From Planctomycetota bacterium (lineage in GTDB: Bacteria > Planctomycetota > Phycisphaerae > UBA1845): a stretch of 37,941 nucleotides of DNA. The translations under genes were made by a program, and so were the position numbers. Of this stretch, positions 17,322 through 26,990 are shown in pieces. The notes beneath the pieces were generated by a model. The model was not told the DNA's origin. It saw nothing but the letters and a program-made list of their open reading frames with translations, and did not search any database. The DNA is taken from positions 1-37,941 of the forward strand of contig JAKQDH010000062.1 of the NCBI GenBank assembly GCA_029558835.1. Direction: 5' to 3'. How positions within the stretch are numbered: position 1 is the first letter of the stretch; every line of letters starts with the position of its first letter.

Positions 17322-17362
17322 GGTACGATGCCCTCACCCGCCGAAGGCGGAGGTGGGCGTGC
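17322..17362 (+). repeat. Dispersed palindrome, copy 2, overlapping the 3' end of the methyltransferase gene
   Basis: Matches the minus strand at 12075-12118 over about 40 bases, with GCCCTCACCCGCC and GGCGGAGGTGGGC forming complementary arms. It lies between the convergent HAO and methyltransferase genes and supplies the last nine or so codons and the stop of the methyltransferase (ending TPTSAFGG). It may serve as a shared 3'-end hairpin. Confidence 0.68.
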
Positions 17363-18185
17363 CGGCGGCGGCCGCAGGCTCGGGTATGGGTACCCGTGGC
17401 GGGTTTGCGGCGTCGCGGGGCACCGCGAGCCCGGCAGGCATTTCCACGCGTCTCAGCACGGCCATGAGCGAGACGCCGAGGGGAGGCTTGCACCAGCGCC
17501 GGATGGCCGGTTGCACCAGGGCGTGGAACAGAAGCGTGTTCAGGGCGGGTCGTGGAATCTTGTCTTCGGCGCGCGGCGCACCGGGTGGCAGAGGTCGAAG
17601 CCTGCGCCACGTCCGCACGGCATAGACGACGGGTAGCACGAGCGAGTTGATGTAGACGCAGCGGAGCACCTCCACCTCCGCCCTGCGGATGAGCCGCAGT
17701 AGCTGTGGTTTCGAGTAGCGCCGCCGATGGTGCAGGGCTACGTCCCAATCACTCCACAGCATCATCAGGGCGGGAACCGTAATGATGATCAGTCCGCCGG
17801 GACGAACGAGGCGGATCATTTCCGTCAGCGCCCCCGCGTCGTCGTCGATGTGCTCCAGGACATCCAGGAGTGTCACGACCGTTGCACAACCATCCTCCAG
17901 CTCGACGTGATGCAGGGGGGTCTTGATGACGTTGCCGCCGAAGCGTTCGATTTTGGGACGGGTCAGGGCGATGCTCTCGTCGTGGTCGTCCAGTCCCAGG
18001 ATGCGGCACATACCGCCCATTTCGGCAAGCAGCGCACCCGTGCCGCAGCCGGCGTCGATGAGCAGGTCGTCTTGGCTGAGGGGATGGAAGATCTCGATCC
18101 AGTGTCTCACGATGCCCCGCTTGCCACGGTAGAACCAGTGCCGCCGGTCGACCTCCTCCAGCTTGGCGTATTCAGCAGGGTTCAT
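17334..18185 (-). CDS. Class I SAM-dependent methyltransferase
   Basis: A 283-residue methyltransferase of the Methyltransf_11/23 type. The SAM-binding motif I is DLLIDAGCGTGALLAEMGG at about 40-58, the acidic residue after strand 2 is in ILGLDDHDES, and the post-motif region TLLDVLEHIDDDAGALTEM follows. The N-terminal WFYRGKRGIVRHWIE segment is common in methyltransferases found beside polyprenyl-phosphate glycosyltransferases. The C-terminal 30 residues are Ala/Pro-rich and the final codons lie in a dispersed repeat, so the native end may have been replaced. It is convergent with the HAO-family gene and lies downstream of the glycosyltransferase on the same strand. The substrate is probably a cell-surface sugar or lipid, by context only. 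Confidence 0.9.
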   Translation of the reverse strand: MNPAEYAKLEEVDRRHWFYRGKRGIVRHWIEIFHPLSQDDLLIDAGCGTGALLAEMGGMCRILGLDDHDESIALTRPKIERFGGNVIKTPLHHVELEDGCATVVTLLDVLEHIDDDAGALTEMIRLVRPGGLIIITVPALMMLWSDWDVALHHRRRYSKPQLLRLIRRAEVEVLRCVYINSLVLPVVYAVRTWRRLRPLPPGAPRAEDKIPRPALNTLLFHALVQPAIRRWCKPPLGVSLMAVLRRVEMPAGLAVPRDAANPPRVPIPEPAAAAGTPTSAFGG

Positions 18186-18374
18186 GGGGGTGTGCTTCCT
18201 TGCGGTAGAATGCGGTCAGCCGGGGGTCGGGCTCGCGTCCGCTCGGGGTGCTGCCCTGCGAGGGGGGGCGAGGCCATCGGCGTGAGGTCCGCGGTCTGGC
18301 GGTGAGTCGCTGATTGCGGCCGGCTCGACCGTCCGCCCTTCCCGGGCGTACGTGAAGGCGCCGGGCACGGGCCG

Positions 18375-19454
18375 CTACCGCTGTGACGCGGTTAAGACGC
18401 AACGCCGTGGCGTCACAGGTTGATACGGTGTGCCCTCGGCGCGGGGCGTCGTCGGTTCCGGGGAGGGGTGCATCTTGTGGCCCGCGGTCTTGACTGCGCG
18501 GTGCCTTCCGTGGACGCCCTGTACCAGGAACAGGGGACGCCGCTTCACCTCGTCGTAGATGCGACCGATGTACTCTCCCAGAATCCCCACACTCATCAGT
18601 TGCACACCCCCCAGGAACAGGATCGAGACGATCGTGCTCGTGTAGCCGTCGACAACCGGTATGCCGAACATGCCGACGCCCATGGTCCGGGAGATGATCA
18701 GAGCCGCGCCGTAGACGAGTGCGGCCGCCGACACCGTTACGCCGACCCCAAGGCTCAGACGCAACGGCTTGTAACTGAAGCTGAAGATGGCGTCGAGGGC
18801 ATACCGCAGCAGCCGCCCGAAGCCCTGCTTGGACTTGCCCGAGACCCGATCGGCTCGATCGTAAAGCACTACCTCCGTCCTGTACCCCACCCAGGCCCGC
18901 AGGCCCGGTAGATACCGGTTCGTTTCCCCCAGCCGGCGTATCGCGTCGGCGGGCTGGCGGTCCAGCAGTCCGAAGATCCCGGCGTTGAGTGGAATGGGGA
19001 AGTCCGACAGAAAGCCCAGCAGCCGATAGAAGAGCGTGAACATCCACTTGCGAATTCTCCGCTCGCCCCGGGTGCGTCGGCGGGCAACGACGACCTGCGC
19101 CCCCTTCTGCCAAGTGGCGATCAGGTCGGGAATGACACCGGGAGGGTCTTGCAGGTCGCCATCCATCAGGATGACCGCATCACCTTTCGCCAGCGACAGA
19201 CCGGCCGACAACGCCGATTGGTGTCCCCAGTTGCGCGTGAGATCCACGACGACCACCCGCTCATCTCTCTCGTGCAGCCCAAGCAGCAGCGCACGCGTGT
19301 TGTCGGTGCTTCCGTCGTTGACGTAGATCAGCTCCCAGGGCAGATCTACGCGCTGCATCGCCGCCAGAATCTCACCGTGCAGTCGCTCGACGAGATGCTC
19401 CTCGTTGTACAGCGGAACGACGAGCGAGACGGTGGCTTGGGGCTCGTGGTGCAT
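18375..19454 (-). CDS. Family 2 glycosyltransferase (polyprenyl-phosphate sugar synthase, DPM1/GtrB/ArnC type)
   Basis: A 359-residue GT2 enzyme. The nucleotide-sugar site shows SLVVPLYNEE at about 10-19, YVNDGSTDNT near 45-54 and the catalytic/metal region LMDGDLQDPP near 96-105. The segment SDFPIPLNAGIFGLLDR and YLPGLRAWVGYRTE are typical of the DPM1/GtrB subgroup. Two C-terminal transmembrane helices (about 235-255 and 268-292) and then the family phrase LGEYIGRIYDEVKRRP follow. The last 45 residues are a poorly conserved Thr/Pro/Arg tail. Such enzymes transfer a sugar to undecaprenyl phosphate on the cytoplasmic side. The divergent GT-C-like gene at 19675 could use the product. The 189 bases between its stop and the methyltransferase start hold nothing recognisable. 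Confidence 0.93.
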   Translation of the reverse strand: MHHEPQATVSLVVPLYNEEHLVERLHGEILAAMQRVDLPWELIYVNDGSTDNTRALLLGLHERDERVVVVDLTRNWGHQSALSAGLSLAKGDAVILMDGDLQDPPGVIPDLIATWQKGAQVVVARRRTRGERRIRKWMFTLFYRLLGFLSDFPIPLNAGIFGLLDRQPADAIRRLGETNRYLPGLRAWVGYRTEVVLYDRADRVSGKSKQGFGRLLRYALDAIFSFSYKPLRLSLGVGVTVSAAALVYGAALIISRTMGVGMFGIPVVDGYTSTIVSILFLGGVQLMSVGILGEYIGRIYDEVKRRPLFLVQGVHGRHRAVKTAGHKMHPSPEPTTPRAEGTPYQPVTPRRCVLTASQR

Positions 19455-19674
19455 GGCAAACCTCGACGTCGGCCGGCCCTGGCGAGCGCCCGGATCGAGC
19501 TGGTCGACCCCCTGCGGGCGCAGCGAATATCGCCGGTACTATCGGAACATCGCGGTGCTCCCTGAAGCCCCGAAGCGTCACCGCCGGGGTCGGCCGGACG
19601 GCCCGGGTGTTGCCCGCTTCGCGGTGACCGCGATTCTCCTGGAGGCCCCGCCGCGCTGATCCGATAACATCGAC

Positions 19675-21465
19675 ATGGGACACTCCAGCATAGACGTTGA
19701 GGCCGGTTTTTGCGCGGCTGCCGACCTGCGTTGCGTTGGCCGAGACCGCCTGCGGACCGGCACCGTTCGACGGCTCGCCGCCCGTCCTGAGTGGGCCTGG
19801 GGGCTCGTGGTCGTCGCGCTGGTGGTCACCATTGTCTTAGTCCACCGCCTCAACCCGCGCTCGCTGATCGGGTTCCACGGGATGCCCCACGCGGGCATCG
19901 TGTTCTCCGCCCTCGAAGGGGACCTCCCCCCGGCAAACCCGTTGGCCTACGGTCTGCCGACGCCGTATTACTGGGGCTATCACGTTCTGCTGGCGGGCAT
20001 CGTGCGGCTCAGCGGCGGCACTCCCATCGGAACTATGGAAGTCGTCCAGCTCGCGGCACTCGCCCTGCTGGTCGGCCTCGTGGCTTCACTGGGGCGCCGG
20101 CTTCTGGGAGGCGGGCGCGCGGGGATTCTCGCTTGCGCCATCGCGCTGGTCGGCGTCAACCCGCTGGGCCCGTTCCTCCTCGCCGGCCGCGTGCTCGACG
20201 GTTCGGTCAGTCTGGGGATCGGTGACTTTGCCCGCAGTCCGTGCCACCCGATGCTGCGGGCGATGGACCCGTTCTTCGACATACGCTGGGGCGGCAACCT
20301 GTTCTTCTTCTTCAATTGCGGGTCGCGCGGGATAGCGCTGGCCCTGGCGGTTGTCGCTGCTTACATTGTGTGCCACTCTCTGGCACCGGTGTCGCGGCTA
20401 CGCTGTGCGGCGGCGGCGGCGGCGGTCGCCGGCGCGTGTGCCCTCCAGCCGATCGTCGGGGTCGCGGCGGGAGCGGGTCTCGGTGCCGGGTTGCTGGCCG
20501 TGGCCGGCCCCTGGAGGAGACGCGACCTGCCCGCGCTGCCTGCCGCGGCGTATCTTCTCGTCAGCCTGTTGGCCGGGGCGCTGCTGGCCTTGCCGACCTA
20601 CGCGCATCTGCTCGACGGCCACTCCGTTGGTTTGCCGCTGGAAACTCACCCCTATGGCCTGCTGACCAAGAGCCTTCGTATTGCGGTGATCGCGGTGATC
20701 CCGGTCACGCTGACCCTGCTCGCCCACCGGCGCGGGCGGCTGGAGCACCCCCACCTGCGCGTGCTGGCTTTTGGCGGTCTCCTGCTGCTGGCGGGCAGTT
20801 GCCTCGCTCACCTCCCGGGGGGACGGGAGCACAGTGTCTTCAACACGGCCATATGTTTCCTGGCGTTGCCTTCGGCCGCCGCCTTGACGCCGCCCCTCCC
20901 CGGCAGCGGCGCACCGAGCGTTTGCCCGTCGCGGCGCTGGCAGAGGTTTGGGCGCGGCTTGGTTCTCGCGCCCATGGCGGCCGTGACCGCCGTGACCGTC
21001 GGCGCGTTTATCTACCGCCAGCCCGTTCGCCTTGCCTGGGATGGTCTGCTCGTGCGGGACACCCGAGACGTCGACAAGCTGGAAACGTATCGGTGGCTGT
21101 CCACGCAAACACCGTCGAATGCCCTGGTTCTGTTCGACGTGCGCGACGGAGAGCAAACCGCGTTCTACGGCGGGGAGAGCGAGATCCCGGCCATGACCCG
21201 CCGGTATCTCTACGTGGATGTGCCCGGGATCATGATGATGCCGGACGACCAACGGGTCGAGCAGCGGTACGCGACCACGGCCGCGATCTTCGACGGCAAA
21301 CCCCTCAGCGAGCAGCAACTGCGCGACGTTCGGGCGCTCGGCCGACCGATGTTCGCACTGTGCCGCACGCCGGACGACGACGCGGCCCTGGAATCCACAT
21401 CCTCGCCCAGGCTCTTCCGCGCGGGCAGGTACACGGTCTATCGCGTTGCCTTCCCCGCATCGTAA
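19675..21465 (+). CDS. Polytopic membrane protein, probable GT-C-type glycosyltransferase
   Basis: A 596-residue protein with about ten to twelve predicted transmembrane helices. The first large external loop, GFHGMPHAGIVFSALEG then DLPPANPLAYGLPTPYYWGY, has the acidic/histidine and PP-x-xP character of GT-C sugar transferases that use lipid-linked donors. A soluble C-terminal part of about 140 residues (YRWLSTQTPSNALVLFDVRD) resembles the external domain of such enzymes. No known named family was recognised with certainty. The ATG at 19675 lacks a good ribosome site, so the start is uncertain. It is divergent from the polyprenyl-phosphate glycosyltransferase, with which it may form a donor/transfer pair. 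Its stop is only 81 bases before the HAO relic. Confidence 0.75.
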   Translation: MGHSSIDVEAGFCAAADLRCVGRDRLRTGTVRRLAARPEWAWGLVVVALVVTIVLVHRLNPRSLIGFHGMPHAGIVFSALEGDLPPANPLAYGLPTPYYWGYHVLLAGIVRLSGGTPIGTMEVVQLAALALLVGLVASLGRRLLGGGRAGILACAIALVGVNPLGPFLLAGRVLDGSVSLGIGDFARSPCHPMLRAMDPFFDIRWGGNLFFFFNCGSRGIALALAVVAAYIVCHSLAPVSRLRCAAAAAAVAGACALQPIVGVAAGAGLGAGLLAVAGPWRRRDLPALPAAAYLLVSLLAGALLALPTYAHLLDGHSVGLPLETHPYGLLTKSLRIAVIAVIPVTLTLLAHRRGRLEHPHLRVLAFGGLLLLAGSCLAHLPGGREHSVFNTAICFLALPSAAALTPPLPGSGAPSVCPSRRWQRFGRGLVLAPMAAVTAVTVGAFIYRQPVRLAWDGLLVRDTRDVDKLETYRWLSTQTPSNALVLFDVRDGEQTAFYGGESEIPAMTRRYLYVDVPGIMMMPDDQRVEQRYATTAAIFDGKPLSEQQLRDVRALGRPMFALCRTPDDDAALESTSSPRLFRAGRYTVYRVAFPAS

Positions 21466-21546
21466 GTCGGGGCTGACTTCACGCCGCCCGCAAACCGAAG
21501 CGGCGGCCGCGGCGCGGAGGGTTCCCTGCCGTCCGACCACAAGTGC

Positions 21547-21824
21547 CGTCCAGGATGGGGCCCGACTACACCCACTGGCACGGCACCTACGAAGTGGCGA
21601 AGCACTTCTACGCCAAGTTCGTGCCGGAACTGGAGGAGTTGGTCCGTCACGGGCGCCAGTCCGGCGACCCCGCCCCGGCTACCGCGGCCGAGGCCCTTGC
21701 CGCGAAGCTCGACGAAGTGCTGAACTCCGCCAACCACCGGTGGTACCTCAACAAGGTAGACCCGGCTGAACAGGAGCGCCGGCAGCAGCAGATGGAGGAG
21801 TTCCAGAAGCGTTACTCGAAGTAA
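21547..21824 (+). pseudogene. 5'-truncated second copy of the HAO gene 3' end
   Basis: This 278-base segment is collinear, without gaps, with 16981-17258 of the HAO-family gene (constant offset of 4566), including the stop position. I count about 21 base differences by eye (roughly 92-93% identity) and nine amino-acid changes over 89 residues from MGPDYTHWHG to the shared end EEFQKRYSK. The frame is open but contains no heme site, no signal peptide and only the last sixth of the protein, so it is treated as a relic. Similarity stops abruptly at 21547 on the left and at the stop codon on the right. Many changes are synonymous or conservative, suggesting it diverged while part of an intact gene. 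Confidence 0.88.
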
Positions 21825-22047
21825 CGCCCGCCCGACGGCGTCGGTCGAGGCAGGCCGCCCCCGGTCCCAGGCAACCGCGACAGGCCCGCCGGGCAGTCGC
21901 GGCGCCGCGCTGTCCGCCGGACTTCCGGACCGGGGTTCTCGACGCAGGCCATGTTGTCCTGCCCCTTCACACCGGCGGCCGAGACGATGTCGGCGGCGCC
22001 TTCACCGCCGCGGTTGACGAGGTGCACCCGATTTGCGGTTGCGTCAT

Positions 22048-25000
22048 TCACGCGGTGGCAAACGCGGTGTGGACGTGCTTGTGAATCATGTCGATGAGCT
22101 TCTTGCGGTCGATGGGTTTGGTGGCGTAGGCGTCGCAGCCGGCCGCGAGGCACTTGCGCTGGTCGCCCTGCATGGCGTGGGCGGTGAGGGCGATGATCGG
22201 CCCGGCATACCCGCTCCGCCGCAGCGTGCCGGCCGCCTGGTAGCCGTCCATGACGGGCATCTGCATGTCCATGAGGATGACGTCGAAGGGACTGCCGGCC
22301 TCGCGGGCGGCCAGGGCCGCCTCCACCGCGAGCTTCCCCGTCTCGGCGACGGTGACTTCCGCCCCCGCCTTCGTGAGTACCAGCGAAATCAGTCGTTGGT
22401 TGTCGGGCCCGTCCTCGGCCAGGAGAATCCGGCAACCCTCCAGAGCAGAGGAAAGAGGGGCACCCGTGGTAGGGGGCGGGGCGGAGCCGGCGGCCACCGC
22501 TGCTGAGTGGGGGTCCTCGATGAGCGGCACCCCGTCCAACGGACCCGTGCTGACGGCGATGCGGAAGCGGGTTCCAACCCCCGCGGCCGTCTCAACGAGG
22601 GTGATGCCGCCGCCGAGCAACTCCGCGAACCGCCTGCTGATAGCCAACCCCAGGCCGGTGCCGCCGAACTTGCGCGTGGTTGAGCTGTCGGCCTGCGTGA
22701 ACGGCTGGAACAGCTTGGCGACTTGCTCCGGCGTCATGCCGAGGCCGGTGTCCACCACGTCGAGTTGCAGACAGGGCTCGTCGCCGTCGTCGACGAGCCG
22801 AGTAATCAGCCGCACGCCGCCGCTGTCGGTGAACTTGATGGCGTTGCCGATCAGGTTGATGAGTATCTGCCGCAAGCGGGTGGGGTCGGTGTGGATGGTT
22901 TGCGGGAGGGCTCCGACATACTCGGTGGCGAAGGACAACCCGGCACGGCCAGCCTTGACCCTCATCAGCGACGCCACCTCGGCGATCAGTCGGCACGGTT
23001 CGCAGGCGACCCGCTCGACGGTCATCTTGCCGGCCTCCACCTTGGACAGGTCGAGGATGTCGTTGATGATGTCGAGTAGGTACTCGCCGTTTCTTTGGAT
23101 CGTCTGGGCCGCCTCCAGCCTCTCGGGGGTGGCGCCCGCAAGGTTGTCCTCTTCGAGCAGGACGCCGGCATAGCCGAGAATCGCGGTCATGGGGGTGCGA
23201 ATCTCGTGGCTCATGTTGGCCAGGAAGTCGCTCTTGGCCCGGGTGGCCGCCTCGGCGGCTTCCTTGGCAGCCTGTAAGGCCTCCTGGGACCGCTTGCGCC
23301 GGATGAGATCCCACATGCCGCTCATCAGCAGGGTCAGTTGCCGCGCGTCGGTTTCGTCATAGTCGGTGGCCTTGTTGCCGACACCCGCCACCAGGACGAT
23401 CTTGTCGCCGTCGAACACGGGGACGTTCATGTGGCGGAGGACGGTCACGTGGCCGGGCGGAATGCCCTTCTTGTAAGGGTTCGGCGCGGCGTAGTCGTTC
23501 GTGATGATGGGCCGGCGCTGGCGGACCGCCTCGCCCCACAGGCCGGTCGTGGGCACGGGGTATTCGACCGGCTTGTCGGCGACGGCACACTCGGCCATGG
23601 CACCCTGGGACCAGGAGTACATCGTCAGGACGCTCTCGTCCTCGTTGAGAAGCGCGAGATAGCCGATGCGGCTTTCCGTAATCGCCACGGCGTGTTCGAG
23701 GGCGAAGTCGCCGATCTCCTTAATGCTCCGTCCCTTCATCGAATACAGTTGGAGCATCGCCTCGAGGCGGATCTCGTTCAGGTGGCGCGTTGCCTCTGCC
23801 CGCTTGCGCTCGGCGATCTCGACCTGCAGGTCATCGTTCATGCGGGCCAGCTCGGCGGTACGCTCCTGAACGCGCAGCTCCAGACCGTCATGGGCCGCCC
23901 GCAGCTCAATCTCGGCCTGCTTCCGCGCCGTGATGTCCGTGACCATGGCAAAGGAACCGATGGGGCGGTTGTTGCCGTCCCGGATGGGCGAGGCGCTGAG
24001 GATGCAGTCCACCGCCTTGCCGTCGGCGCGGATCAGGCGGACCTCATACACGCTCGAGTTCCCGGCCCTGCGGAGCTCAAGCTGACGGTCGAACTCCATC
24101 TTGCCGGCGTCGTCCGTCAGGTCGCGCAAACTCGTGCCGACGATCCGCTCCGGGCCCATGCCCAGCATGCGGCAGAAGGCCGGGTTGACCTCCGTGATCA
24201 CGAACTCGTTGTCAACGGCAACAAAACCCTCGATGCACGTGGTGAGGATGTTCCGAAAGCGCTTCTCGCGCTCGAGCAGTTCCCGATGGCTGATCGCCCG
24301 CTCCTTCGCCAGGTAGAAATGACAGTTCTCCGGCTTGTTCTTGCCGTTGTAGATGGCGGTCGCCATGCCCTCACAGGAGAGATACCCACAGGACGTGCAG
24401 TTGTACAGGTCGGCCTCCGAGTACTTGTGCATCTGGCTCAGGATGACCCACCGGCTTCTCTCGTCGGGAATACGTACCTTGTTCCGACCCTCGAACGTGG
24501 TGTACTGCCGCGCGTAGAGGTCGCTGCGCCGGTAGTTGGCCAGCAGGGCCGTGATGTCATGCCCGCCGTCGCCGTCCCCCGGGTCACCTGGCGACGCGTA
24601 GTGAGCCTGCGCGGCCTGGCAGCGTTTCTCAACCCAGTACTCGATCTCATCCGGGGACTTGGCGCGCGTCAGGGCGGCCGGACCGGCGTTGCAGCCCAGT
24701 TCGCAACTCAGGCAGTCGACGAGCAGGGGGGCGCGACCCTGGGCGAGCACTGCGGGCAGTCTCCGCAGATACTCGTAGACGGCCGGACACCCTTCGATTC
24801 TCCGGGCCCGCTCGGCTAATTCCGGCATCCAGCGGCGGGCCGTCCGGAGGAGACCGCCCGGCGTCGAGAACACGACCGCGCGTTCGGCCGACGGATTCGC
24901 GAACGCTCCCGCCGGCTCCCGGGACAGGTCCACGCCGTTCTCACGGAAGTACCGGTCCAGAGCCTGAAACGTGACGTTGTAGTCCCCGTACCCGGTTTCG

Positions 25001-25617
25001 CCGAATTCCCGTTTCTTGGCGGCGCACGGCGAGACGGCCACGACCCGGCAATCGGAGTACTGCGGATAGTGGGCGCGGACCATCTTCATGGTGTGCACCA
25101 TCGGGGAGTCGATGGGGGCCAGGTACTCCAACAACTCAGGCTGGTATGTTTGAATGAACGTGACGATCGCGGGACAGGGCGACGCGATCACGAGCCTGGG
25201 GTTCCGCGCCTGGAGGTAGTCGACCAGGGATTGCGCCGCCAACTCGGCGCCGAAGCTGACGTCGAACACCGCCTGCACGCCCCGCGCCTGGAGCCAGCCG
25301 ACCAGGTTGAGATAGGTCTCCGGGAAGTTCGCTGCCGCCGACGGGGCGAGGATCCCCACCATCGGCACGCCGTTGCTCAGATCGGTGCTGAACGCCGCGA
25401 AGTCGTCCACGTAGTGCCGGGCCTGATGCAGACAGGCCTTCAGGCAGTTGCCGCAGCCGATGCAGGTGTCCGCGTCGACCTTCACGTAGTCGCCGCTGCC
25501 GTCATTGCAGAACTTCACCGGACATGCCGAAATGCAGGCATGGCAGTTGACACACTTGTCCTTGTCGACCTCGATAACCTGCGGCTGTGATCCGGCAGGG
25601 CCCTTCTCGGAGTCCAC
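22048..25617 (-). CDS. [FeFe]-hydrogenase-like sensor hybrid histidine kinase
   Basis: A 1189-residue multidomain sensor starting at GTG 25617, six bases after AAGGAG. Order: two [4Fe-4S] ferredoxin sites ([12 protein letters not shown] at 22-33; [11 protein letters not shown] at 52-62); a [FeFe]-hydrogenase-like domain (about 80-335) retaining four cysteines in H-cluster-ligand positions (C148 in ASPCP, C198 in SPCAAKK, C305 and C309 in SCELGC); an extra four-cysteine iron-sulfur motif (C407, C410, C415, C432); PAS (about 452-565); coiled coil; GAF (about 625-770); HisKA with H804 in MSHEIRTPM; HATPase ([25 protein letters not shown]); and a receiver with D1117 in ILMDMQMP. There are no transmembrane helices, so it is cytoplasmic. 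It matches the architecture of sensory (group C-type) hydrogenases and could sense H2 or redox state. The usual proton-relay cysteine is Pro147. No cognate hydrogenase or output gene is adjacent. Confidence 0.93.
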   Translation of the reverse strand: MDSEKGPAGSQPQVIEVDKDKCVNCHACISACPVKFCNDGSGDYVKVDADTCIGCGNCLKACLHQARHYVDDFAAFSTDLSNGVPMVGILAPSAAANFPETYLNLVGWLQARGVQAVFDVSFGAELAAQSLVDYLQARNPRLVIASPCPAIVTFIQTYQPELLEYLAPIDSPMVHTMKMVRAHYPQYSDCRVVAVSPCAAKKREFGETGYGDYNVTFQALDRYFRENGVDLSREPAGAFANPSAERAVVFSTPGGLLRTARRWMPELAERARRIEGCPAVYEYLRRLPAVLAQGRAPLLVDCLSCELGCNAGPAALTRAKSPDEIEYWVEKRCQAAQAHYASPGDPGDGDGGHDITALLANYRRSDLYARQYTTFEGRNKVRIPDERSRWVILSQMHKYSEADLYNCTSCGYLSCEGMATAIYNGKNKPENCHFYLAKERAISHRELLEREKRFRNILTTCIEGFVAVDNEFVITEVNPAFCRMLGMGPERIVGTSLRDLTDDAGKMEFDRQLELRRAGNSSVYEVRLIRADGKAVDCILSASPIRDGNNRPIGSFAMVTDITARKQAEIELRAAHDGLELRVQERTAELARMNDDLQVEIAERKRAEATRHLNEIRLEAMLQLYSMKGRSIKEIGDFALEHAVAITESRIGYLALLNEDESVLTMYSWSQGAMAECAVADKPVEYPVPTTGLWGEAVRQRRPIITNDYAAPNPYKKGIPPGHVTVLRHMNVPVFDGDKIVLVAGVGNKATDYDETDARQLTLLMSGMWDLIRRKRSQEALQAAKEAAEAATRAKSDFLANMSHEIRTPMTAILGYAGVLLEEDNLAGATPERLEAAQTIQRNGEYLLDIINDILDLSKVEAGKMTVERVACEPCRLIAEVASLMRVKAGRAGLSFATEYVGALPQTIHTDPTRLRQILINLIGNAIKFTDSGGVRLITRLVDDGDEPCLQLDVVDTGLGMTPEQVAKLFQPFTQADSSTTRKFGGTGLGLAISRRFAELLGGGITLVETAAGVGTRFRIAVSTGPLDGVPLIEDPHSAAVAAGSAPPPTTGAPLSSALEGCRILLAEDGPDNQRLISLVLTKAGAEVTVAETGKLAVEAALAAREAGSPFDVILMDMQMPVMDGYQAAGTLRRSGYAGPIIALTAHAMQGDQRKCLAAGCDAYATKPIDRKKLIDMIHKHVHTAFATA

Positions 25618-26206
25618 AAGTTACTCCTTACTCTGGCAGGAACGGGCCTGCCCCGTAGACTATCGGAGACGGGCGCCAAGCCCTTCAGGACTGAACAACG
25701 GTACGCAGCGGACCGCTGCTACGCCGGCCGCTGACGCGCGGCCCCGTCCGCTAACCTGAGTGCACTGGCCCTCCCACCGACCCCTAACGATTACCGGCAG
25801 CGTCGCTTGGCCCCGCAACGGGCCTTGCTGCCTGGCAAGGGCGCCTCGCGCTGTGACTGAACGCCGGTCCGGCGCACGTAGGGCCACTTCTACCCGACCG
25901 GCGTGTTGACATCGGGTTCAGGTGTTCACGAAGGCCGCGTGGGACGAGTGCGCGTGCCGACAACCGCGACGGCGTTGATGGGCAGGAGGCGGTGCGTCTC
26001 ATCTTCAACGGGCGATTCGCCCGGCCACCCGACTCGAACTGAATCGCTGTGCCGGGCGCAGTCGGCGGGATCATCTTCTACCTGTGGGGAAGGCTCGCCA
26101 CGCGCCCGCCTGCTTCCACCGCAAGTGTCGCCCAACACCCGCGGCTGCTCAGCGGACGCCCCGCCTTCCTTGGGCGTCTGATTCCGACCCGCAGGAGGAC
26201 CGTGCG
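25618..26206. other. 589-base gap without a supported gene
   Basis: The region between the hybrid kinase (start 25617) and the end of yedK (26207) holds only short frames with low-complexity, Arg/Pro/Ser-rich translations and no ribosome sites. It must carry the promoter of the kinase gene, but no convincing -10/-35 pair was found on the minus strand. A TTGACA at 25906-25911 on the plus strand has no matching -10. Confidence 0.5.
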
Positions 26207-26956
26207 TTACCGCCCGTGCTCCTGCGGTGGTAGCTGGGCGGCCAGCGGCGCTACGCACTCCGGCCTGTCGGTGGTCGGGCGGTTGACCTGGGCACTCACG
26301 GGGTAGGCTTCCAGCGCTTCGCTCGGGCAAGGTCGCAGCAGGGGCAGCACGCGCTGGGCGTCCTGTACCTGCGGATCAAGCCACAGTTCGTACTCCGCCG
26401 GCGCCAGGATCACCGGCATGCGGTCATGCAGCGGGCGCACGACGTCGTTGGCCTCGGTGGTGATGATCGTGCACGACTCGATGACCGCGCCGTCCGGACC
26501 CTCCCAATGTTCCCACAAGCCCGCGAACGCGAATACCGACGCATCCCGCCTGCGGATGTAGAACGGCTGCTTGCGGCGCTGCAGCTTCTGCCATTCGAAG
26601 AACCCATCGGCCGGGATCAGGCAGCGGCGAAACCGCACGGCCGCCCGGAACGCCGGCTTTGACGCGATGCCCTCCGCCCGCGCGTTGATCATCAGAACCC
26701 CACCGTCGGGCTCCTTCGCCCAGCGCGGCACTAATCCCCAGCGCAGCAGGTCGAAGCGGCGCCCCTCTTCGCCCGACGGGTGCGCGCCGCTTGCGGCCGC
26801 GGGGGTTGGCGTCGCTGTCCCGCCCTGGTGTCGCACCACTCCCACCGGCTGTGTCGGCGCGATGTTGTAGCGCGGCTGCCACTGCGGCTCGTGCAGCAGC
26901 CGAAACACGGCCGCCACCACATCCGCCGGCGTGGTCAAAGTGAAGCGCCCACACAT
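26207..26956 (-). CDS. yedK: SOS response-associated peptidase YedK (SRAP/HMCES family)
   Basis: A 249-residue SRAP-domain protein that crosslinks to abasic sites in single-stranded DNA through its N-terminal cysteine and shields them from cleavage. It begins MCGRFTLTTP, so Cys2 becomes the catalytic N-terminus after Met removal. Other hallmarks are PRYNIAPTQPVGVV, the catalytic-region glutamate in NARAEGIASKPAFR, FRRCLIPADGFFEW and LHDRMPVIL, where the histidine is the conserved active-site residue. Length is normal for bacteria (about 220-250). The ATG at 26956 has AGGGG about ten bases upstream. It is transcribed away from thiL. The last 30 residues beyond the SRAP core are not conserved. 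Confidence 0.96.
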   Translation of the reverse strand: MCGRFTLTTPADVVAAVFRLLHEPQWQPRYNIAPTQPVGVVRHQGGTATPTPAAASGAHPSGEEGRRFDLLRWGLVPRWAKEPDGGVLMINARAEGIASKPAFRAAVRFRRCLIPADGFFEWQKLQRRKQPFYIRRRDASVFAFAGLWEHWEGPDGAVIESCTIITTEANDVVRPLHDRMPVILAPAEYELWLDPQVQDAQRVLPLLRPCPSEALEAYPVSAQVNRPTTDRPECVAPLAAQLPPQEHGR

Positions 26957-26990
26957 GGGAGCGAACCCCTATGACGCTGCTGAGGAAGCA

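Noticed and set aside
21543..21824. Reading the HAO relic as a separate 93-residue gene
   Set aside because: It has no heme site, signal peptide or ribosome site and is collinear with the end of the larger gene, so a truncated copy is simpler.
23338..24819. Plus-strand frame of 493 codons
   Set aside because: Antisense to the PAS and GAF region of the hybrid kinase; no motif or ribosome site.
25926..26330. Possible 134-residue minus-strand gene downstream of yedK
   Set aside because: Overlaps the yedK end, is Arg/Pro/Ser-rich, lacks a ribosome site and has no family resemblance.
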